8,767 nucleotides of DNA from Trebonia sp. (GTDB taxonomy: Bacteria > Actinomycetota > Actinomycetes > Streptosporangiales > Streptosporangiaceae), in assembly GCA_030043595.1 (NCBI GenBank), contig JASHXJ010000191.1, positions 1-8,767 of the forward strand. The letters are read 5' to 3'. The notes below the pieces were generated by a model that was not told the origin of the DNA, did no database searches, and saw nothing but the letters and a program-made list of their open reading frames with translations. Numbering within the stretch: position 1 is the stretch's first letter; each line of letters begins with the position of its first letter. Shown piece by piece: positions 5,039 to 8,767 of the stretch. A program made the position numbers and the translations under genes.

Positions 5039-6358
5039 GTGAGCGGAGAGGCGCTGAATCTGGTCAGGTCAGCGACGATTGTGTGGCGGCACAAGATCTT
5101 GGCTGGCACCATCGTCGGGCTCGGCCTAGTCGGAAACACCGCGTGGACCGTGGCCCAGCCGCAGGTGTACACGGCCAGCGCGCTTGTCGTGCTCTCGCCC
5201 CCGCCCGCCTCCGCAGCCCAGACGGCTGCGGGTCAGTCGCCTTCGGTGGACGTCACTACCCAGACCGTGGTCGTGACCAGCGAGCCGGTGCTCTCGGCCG
5301 CGATGCGCGCGGCTGACCTGCGACTTTCGGTCACGGCGCTGCGGAACCTGATCCAGGTCAGTTCCGCGGGCCCGCTCACGGTATCCGTCAGCGCCCAGGG
5401 CGATACCGCACGGCAAGCGGAACGGACGGCCAATGCCGTCACCGATAGCTACATCGCCTACAGCACTGCAGCGAGCAATCCCGGCGGGAGGCAGCCAGCC
5501 GGGCTGCTGCAGCCCGCGACGACCGCGATCGCGAAGCCGCGCACGACCCGCGTTTACCAGGCAGCAGGGGCGGGCGGCCTGGTCGGCGCGCTGATCGCGG
5601 TCATCGTGGTGCTCGCGATCGGGCGCAACGACCGGCGGCTGCGCGAGCGCGACGCCATAGCCGACTCGATCGGGGTGCCCGTGCTGGCGGCCGTCCGCGC
5701 CCGCTGCCCGCGTGACGCCGCCGGGTGGGCGAAGCTGCTGGGGAGCTACGCACCCGGAGCCACCGATGCGTGGCTCCTTGGCGGTGCGCTCCGCCACGTG
5801 GGCCTGCTGCGGGAATCCGGCCGGAGCGGCACCGGCTCGATCGCTGTGCTGTCGCTGTCGGCTGACCGGGACGCGCTGGCGCTCGGTCCCCAGCTCGCGG
5901 TGTACACCGCGGCGCAGGGCATTCCGGCTGCTCTGCTGGTCGGCGCGGGTCACGACAGCACGGCCATGGCCGCGCTGCGGGCGGCCTGCCGCCCGGCGGC
6001 AGCGCGGAACCCGGCCAGCCTGCAGCTCATGGTGAGCGATCACGAGGACGTCGTTCGCGTACCGGCGCAGTCCGTGACTGTCGCCGTTGACGTGATCGAT
6101 GCGCGGGCGCCCCAGCTCGCCGGCACGGCGCGCGCCGATGTCACGGTGCTGGCCGTTACCGCTGGCGCCGTGACCGCCGAGCAGCTCGTGCGGGTCGCCG
6201 CGGCGGCCGCTGCCGCGGGCCGGACCATCGCCGGGATCTTCGTGGCCAACCCGGAGCCACGAGACCAGACAACTGGCCGCCTGCCGCAGCTGGCGCGGTC
6301 GGAGCGACACAGAATGCCCACCCGCATGGTTGGTGTAGCGACGGAGAGTGGACGATGA
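5039..6358 (+). CDS. Wzz/CpsC-like polysaccharide co-polymerase with a degenerate tyrosine-kinase-like C-terminal domain
   Basis: A 439-residue membrane protein of the chain-length-determinant type, which sets polymer length and helps export in Wzy-dependent pathways. It has a short cytoplasmic N-terminus, TM1 about residues 20-38, an outside loop of about 135 residues without evident coiled coil, and TM2 about 175-194. The juxtamembrane motif LRERDAIADSIGVPVLAAV (201-219) resembles that linking Wzz proteins to BY-kinase domains. The cytoplasmic part (about 265-415) follows the order of a BY-kinase P-loop fold: IAVLSLSADRDALALGPQLA (268-287), then IPAALLVG (295-302), VAVDVID (348-354, Walker B-like) and IAGIFVAN. 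At the Walker A site no G-x-G-K-S/T is present, and no tyrosine cluster ends the protein. ATP-dependent autophosphorylation is thus unlikely. It is first in the operon and overlaps the next gene by ATGA. The kinase-fold assignment is by pattern only and weaker than the Wzz call. Confidence 0.8.
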   Translation: MSGEALNLVRSATIVWRHKILAGTIVGLGLVGNTAWTVAQPQVYTASALVVLSPPPASAAQTAAGQSPSVDVTTQTVVVTSEPVLSAAMRAADLRLSVTALRNLIQVSSAGPLTVSVSAQGDTARQAERTANAVTDSYIAYSTAASNPGGRQPAGLLQPATTAIAKPRTTRVYQAAGAGGLVGALIAVIVVLAIGRNDRRLRERDAIADSIGVPVLAAVRARCPRDAAGWAKLLGSYAPGATDAWLLGGALRHVGLLRESGRSGTGSIAVLSLSADRDALALGPQLAVYTAAQGIPAALLVGAGHDSTAMAALRAACRPAAARNPASLQLMVSDHEDVVRVPAQSVTVAVDVIDARAPQLAGTARADVTVLAVTAGAVTAEQLVRVAAAAAAAGRTIAGIFVANPEPRDQTTGRLPQLARSERHRMPTRMVGVATESGR

Positions 6359-8004
6359 CGGAACGCGACCACGCGGTCATGTACACGATGAACGGAGACC
6401 ATGACCGTCCCGCGCGGCTCACGGACTTCACTGACTTCACCCTGCCCGAGGCGCAACCCGCCGATGTGGCCACCGGCCTCGTGAGCCTGAGCTACATCTG
6501 GGCGGCCATCGCGCGCAGCGCGCGCCTGGTCTGCGTGCTGGCTCTGCTCGGAGTGGTGGCTGGCCTGGGTGTTCTCGTGGCCAAACCGCCGGCGTACAAG
6601 GCCCAGACCTCGGTCCTGATCACCTACGGGATCGACGAGAACCCCTCCGAGGCGGTGTTCGACAACCAGGCGATCGCCGAGAGCCACTCGGTGGCCAAGC
6701 TCGCCATGGCCAAGCTCGGCGAGCACGAGAGCGTCGGCACCTTCGCGGCGTCCTATAGCGTCACGATCGTCACCGACCGGGTCCTCCAGATCACCGCGAG
6801 CGCGACGTCCAGCAGCGAGGCGGTGCGCAGGGCCAGCGCGATCGCCAGCTCGTTCCTGCAGTTCAGGGCCGCACAAGAGGAGCTGGCTCAGCAGACGGTG
6901 ACCCAGTCCATGGAGCAGCAGCTGCCCCGCGACAGCCAGCAGGTGGCCTCCCTCAGCGCCCAGATCAAGAAGGTCGAGCGCGAGCCCAAGACGTCCGCGC
7001 AGCAAGCCAGGCTGGAGAGCCTGCAGACCCAGCAGGCCCAGGCCACCCTCTCGCTGAGCGTGCTTGAGGAGACAGTCGCCCAGAGCCAGACCGACAGCCA
7101 GTCGCTGCCCTCGGTGAAGGGCAGCGTGGTGCTGGACCCGGCCGCCGCGGTCCCGTACTCGAAGAAGAAGTGGATGCTCATCTATGTCGTGTACGGCCTG
7201 GTAGGCGGTCTGGCTGTAGGACTGGGCATCGTCGTGGTCCGGGCGGTGACCTCTGACCGGCTGCGCCGGCGGGACGACATCGCACGGGCGCTCGGCGCGC
7301 CGGTGCAGCTGAGCGTCGGTGCCACCCCGCGCGGCCGCAAGGCCCTGGCGAACCGGGCCGGGATCGTCGCGGCCGCCGACCCTGACCTCGGGCAGATCGT
7401 CGCGCACTTGCGCGCCGCGGCGTCGGCAAAGGACGGCCACCTCGCGCTCGCTGTGGTACCCGTCGACGGTCCGGAAGTGGCGGCGCGCTCGCTGGCCGCG
7501 CTCGCGGTCTGCCTCGCGCAGGAAGGACGCAAGGTCGTGCTTGCGGACCTCGTCAGGGGAGCGCCGGCCGCGACGCTGCTTGGCAGCGGCGGCCCTGAGG
7601 TTGGCGTGGTCCGGACACACCAGACGTCGCTGGTGGTCGCGGTGCCCAGGCCAGGGGAGATCGCTCCGTGCGCGCCGGCCGCGGATGGGCCGGTGACCGC
7701 GCGGCGCTCGACGTTCAGTGACGAGATAGCGGGCGCCTACTTGTCGGCGGACGTGCTGCTCACGCTGGCGACGCTGGATCCAGCGCACGGCGGGGAGCAT
7801 CTGGCGACGTGGGCTAACAGTGCCGTCGCGGTCGTCATCGCCGGACGGTCGTCGTGGGCCAGGCTGCAGGCCACGAGCGAGATGATCCGGCTGGCCGGCG
7901 TGTCGCTGGTCTCCGCGGTGCTGGTCGGTGCGGACAAGTCCGACGAGAGCCTGGGGCTGCCCCCAGGGCCCGGCGCCCCGTTCGGCGTCGGCCGTCTGAG
8001 CTAG
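6355..8004 (+). CDS. Second Wzz-like polysaccharide co-polymerase with coiled coil and degenerate kinase-like domain
   Basis: This 549-residue protein starts at ATG6355 inside the ATGA overlap with the previous gene, with GGAG eight bases upstream. It has a 56-residue cytoplasmic N-terminus, TM1 about 57-76, and a long outside loop whose residues about 163-247 are Gln/Ser/Ala-rich coiled coil. VPYSKKKW (266-273) precedes TM2 (about 274-295), as in Wzz-family proteins. RLRRRDDIARALGAPVQLSV (302-321) is the Wzz-to-kinase linker motif. The cytoplasmic domain matches BY-kinase order: LALAVVPVDGPEVAARSLAA (363-382) at the Walker A site, EGRKVVLADLVRGAPAATLL (390-409) resembling LLVDADLRRP, and a late VSLVSAVLVGAD. 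The Walker A Gly-Lys-Ser is absent and the C-terminus (LGLPPGPGAPFG) has no tyrosines, so it is probably a non-catalytic pseudokinase. It likely works with the preceding co-polymerase and the following polymerase. Confidence 0.85.
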   Translation: MTERDHAVMYTMNGDHDRPARLTDFTDFTLPEAQPADVATGLVSLSYIWAAIARSARLVCVLALLGVVAGLGVLVAKPPAYKAQTSVLITYGIDENPSEAVFDNQAIAESHSVAKLAMAKLGEHESVGTFAASYSVTIVTDRVLQITASATSSSEAVRRASAIASSFLQFRAAQEELAQQTVTQSMEQQLPRDSQQVASLSAQIKKVEREPKTSAQQARLESLQTQQAQATLSLSVLEETVAQSQTDSQSLPSVKGSVVLDPAAAVPYSKKKWMLIYVVYGLVGGLAVGLGIVVVRAVTSDRLRRRDDIARALGAPVQLSVGATPRGRKALANRAGIVAAADPDLGQIVAHLRAAASAKDGHLALAVVPVDGPEVAARSLAALAVCLAQEGRKVVLADLVRGAPAATLLGSGGPEVGVVRTHQTSLVVAVPRPGEIAPCAPAADGPVTARRSTFSDEIAGAYLSADVLLTLATLDPAHGGEHLATWANSAVAVVIAGRSSWARLQATSEMIRLAGVSLVSAVLVGADKSDESLGLPPGPGAPFGVGRLS

Positions 8005-8007
8005 GAG
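8003..8007 (+). promoter_or_regulatory. Ribosome binding site overlapping the upstream stop codon
   Basis: AGGAG begins within the TAG stop (8002-8004) of the second co-polymerase gene and lies eleven bases before ATG8019, a rather long spacing. No nearer in-frame start exists. The arrangement suggests that translation is coupled to termination on the upstream gene. Confidence 0.5.
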
Positions 8008-8018
8008 TTACGGCTGGC

Positions 8019-8767
8019 ATGGCTTCGTCCGTCGTCGCGTACGCGCCGCGCCGTGGCTTGCGGCTGCTACGACCCGCCGCGCGACTGCTGCGGGTTGATG
8101 AGGTCCGCGATCGCGCGGCCCGGCGCAGGGTGTACCTCGCGTGGGGGCTGCTGTTCCTCAACGTCGTGCCGTTCTACAAGGCAACCTGGAACGGGCTGCC
8201 GCTGATCGTCCCGATCCCGGGCATCGCCGGCAGGCTGATCACCCAGGGCGCCCTGCCGCTGGCCCTTGCGCTGGCGATTTCCGTCAACCGCCGGCTGCTC
8301 ATCCGCCCGAACGCGTTCCTGAGCCTGCTGACCCTGCTGGTCATCGCGGCGGTCATCTCCGCCATAAACCCCGTGGCGGGCCGCTTTATCGCGACGGCCT
8401 ACCGGACCTGCAGGCTCGCCGGGTTCGTCGGCACGCTCTGGCTGCTGACCCCGTGGTGGGACCGGCGTGACCTGCTGCTGGTCAGGTGCCACCTGGCCGC
8501 GCTGTTCACGGTGCTCGGCACGGTGGTGCTCGGCTTCCTCGTGGCACCGGGACGAGCCCTCGACATGGGCCGGCTGTCCGGCGAGTTCTGGCCGATCACG
8601 CCCGTGCAGGTGTCGGACTACGCCGCGGTCGCGCTGGGGCTCCTCGTCGTCCTCTGGTTCTGCGGGGAGATGAGAAGACGCGCGGCCCTGGTGACCGTCC
8701 TGGTGGTGGCGGTGATCTTGTTCCTGACGCACACCAGGACTGAACTGGTCGCCCTGTTCGCCGGCCT
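8019..8767 (+). CDS. O-antigen ligase / Wzy-type polysaccharide polymerase family membrane protein (partial, runs off right edge)
   Basis: I translated this open frame by hand: ATG8019 continues for 249 codons to the window edge without a stop. The first 37 residues are Arg-rich and probably cytoplasmic. Hydrophobic segments follow at about 38-53, 76-89, 99-116, 134-144 (weak), 158-175, 201-214 and 222-236. THTRTELVALFAG (237-249) resembles the SRgallallvG motif at the start of the Wzy_C region in O-antigen ligases and polymerases. Such proteins join undecaprenyl-linked repeat units outside the membrane. As the likely host is Gram-positive without LPS, polymerase is the better reading than ligase, but family membership alone cannot separate them. 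Its position right after two chain-length proteins supports a Wzy role. Roughly the C-terminal half is missing. Confidence 0.82.
   Translation, partial: MASSVVAYAPRRGLRLLRPAARLLRVDEVRDRAARRRVYLAWGLLFLNVVPFYKATWNGLPLIVPIPGIAGRLITQGALPLALALAISVNRRLLIRPNAFLSLLTLLVIAAVISAINPVAGRFIATAYRTCRLAGFVGTLWLLTPWWDRRDLLLVRCHLAALFTVLGTVVLGFLVAPGRALDMGRLSGEFWPITPVQVSDYAAVALGLLVVLWFCGEMRRRAALVTVLVVAVILFLTHTRTELVALFAG

Noticed and set aside
4189..5172. Minus-strand frame of 327 codons crossing the divergent intergenic region
   Set aside because: It overlaps the pyruvyl transferase gene in another frame on the same strand and extends into the opposite gene. The pyruvyl transferase frame carries the family motifs, and this one gives an Arg-rich product with none.
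6424..6443. Short direct repeat ACTTCAC...ACTTCAC near the start of the second chain-length gene
   Set aside because: It simply encodes a DFTDF stretch within the coding region, too short to suggest a functional repeat or slippage site.
6040..7800. Long minus-strand open frame of 586 codons opposite both chain-length genes
   Set aside because: It runs antisense to two genes with clear membrane segments, a coiled coil and an ATGA junction. Its product is Arg/His/Gly-rich with no recognisable motif, typical of antisense frames in high-GC DNA.

Overview
The window looks like a piece of a cell-surface or exopolysaccharide gene cluster from a high-GC actinomycete. The evidence is roughly two-thirds GC by eye, strongly GC-biased third codon positions, frequent GTG starts, tight ATGA/GTGA gene overlaps and long spurious ORFs on the antisense strands. 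Genus cannot be fixed from this sequence. Eight protein genes fill almost all of it. I see no RNA genes, insertion sequences, CRISPR arrays or convincing terminators.

Left half (1-3606), nucleotide-sugar modification. A methyltransferase-like gene runs leftward off the window (1-742, minus). It is divergent, across 66 bp, from an intact sugar C-methyltransferase of the TcaB9/TylC3 family (809-2041). Next come a sugar-1-phosphate nucleotidyltransferase of the glucose-1-phosphate cytidylyltransferase type (2105-2962) and a translationally coupled PIG-L/LmbE-type zinc de-N-acetylase (2959-3606). Together they suggest activation of a sugar as an NDP-sugar, C-methylation of a keto intermediate and possibly removal of an N-acetyl group. 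The dehydratase, aminotransferase or reductase steps such a pathway needs are not in the window.

Middle (3564-5038). A polysaccharide pyruvyl transferase family gene on the minus strand overlaps the end of the deacetylase gene tail to tail by 43 bp. A 164-bp divergent intergenic region follows, with an inverted repeat and an isolated TATATAAAA box.

Right half (5039-8767), polymer assembly. Two Wzz/CpsC-like chain-length (polysaccharide co-polymerase) membrane proteins lie in tandem with an ATGA overlap (5039-6358 and 6355-8004). They are followed by the first 249 codons of an O-antigen ligase/Wzy-polymerase family membrane protein (8019 to beyond the right edge). Both co-polymerases end in a domain laid out like a bacterial tyrosine kinase (BY-kinase) but lacking the Walker A lysine and the C-terminal tyrosine cluster.

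The observations I would follow up first are these: (1) the minus-strand methyltransferase keeps its zinc cysteines and overall colinearity with its neighbour but has lost a block of about 32 residues of the SAM-binding fold and several catalytic residues, so it looks like a pseudo-enzyme paired with an active paralogue; (2) the two share a region in which -10-like elements on opposite strands overlap; (3) the two co-polymerases have paired, apparently inactive kinase-like domains.
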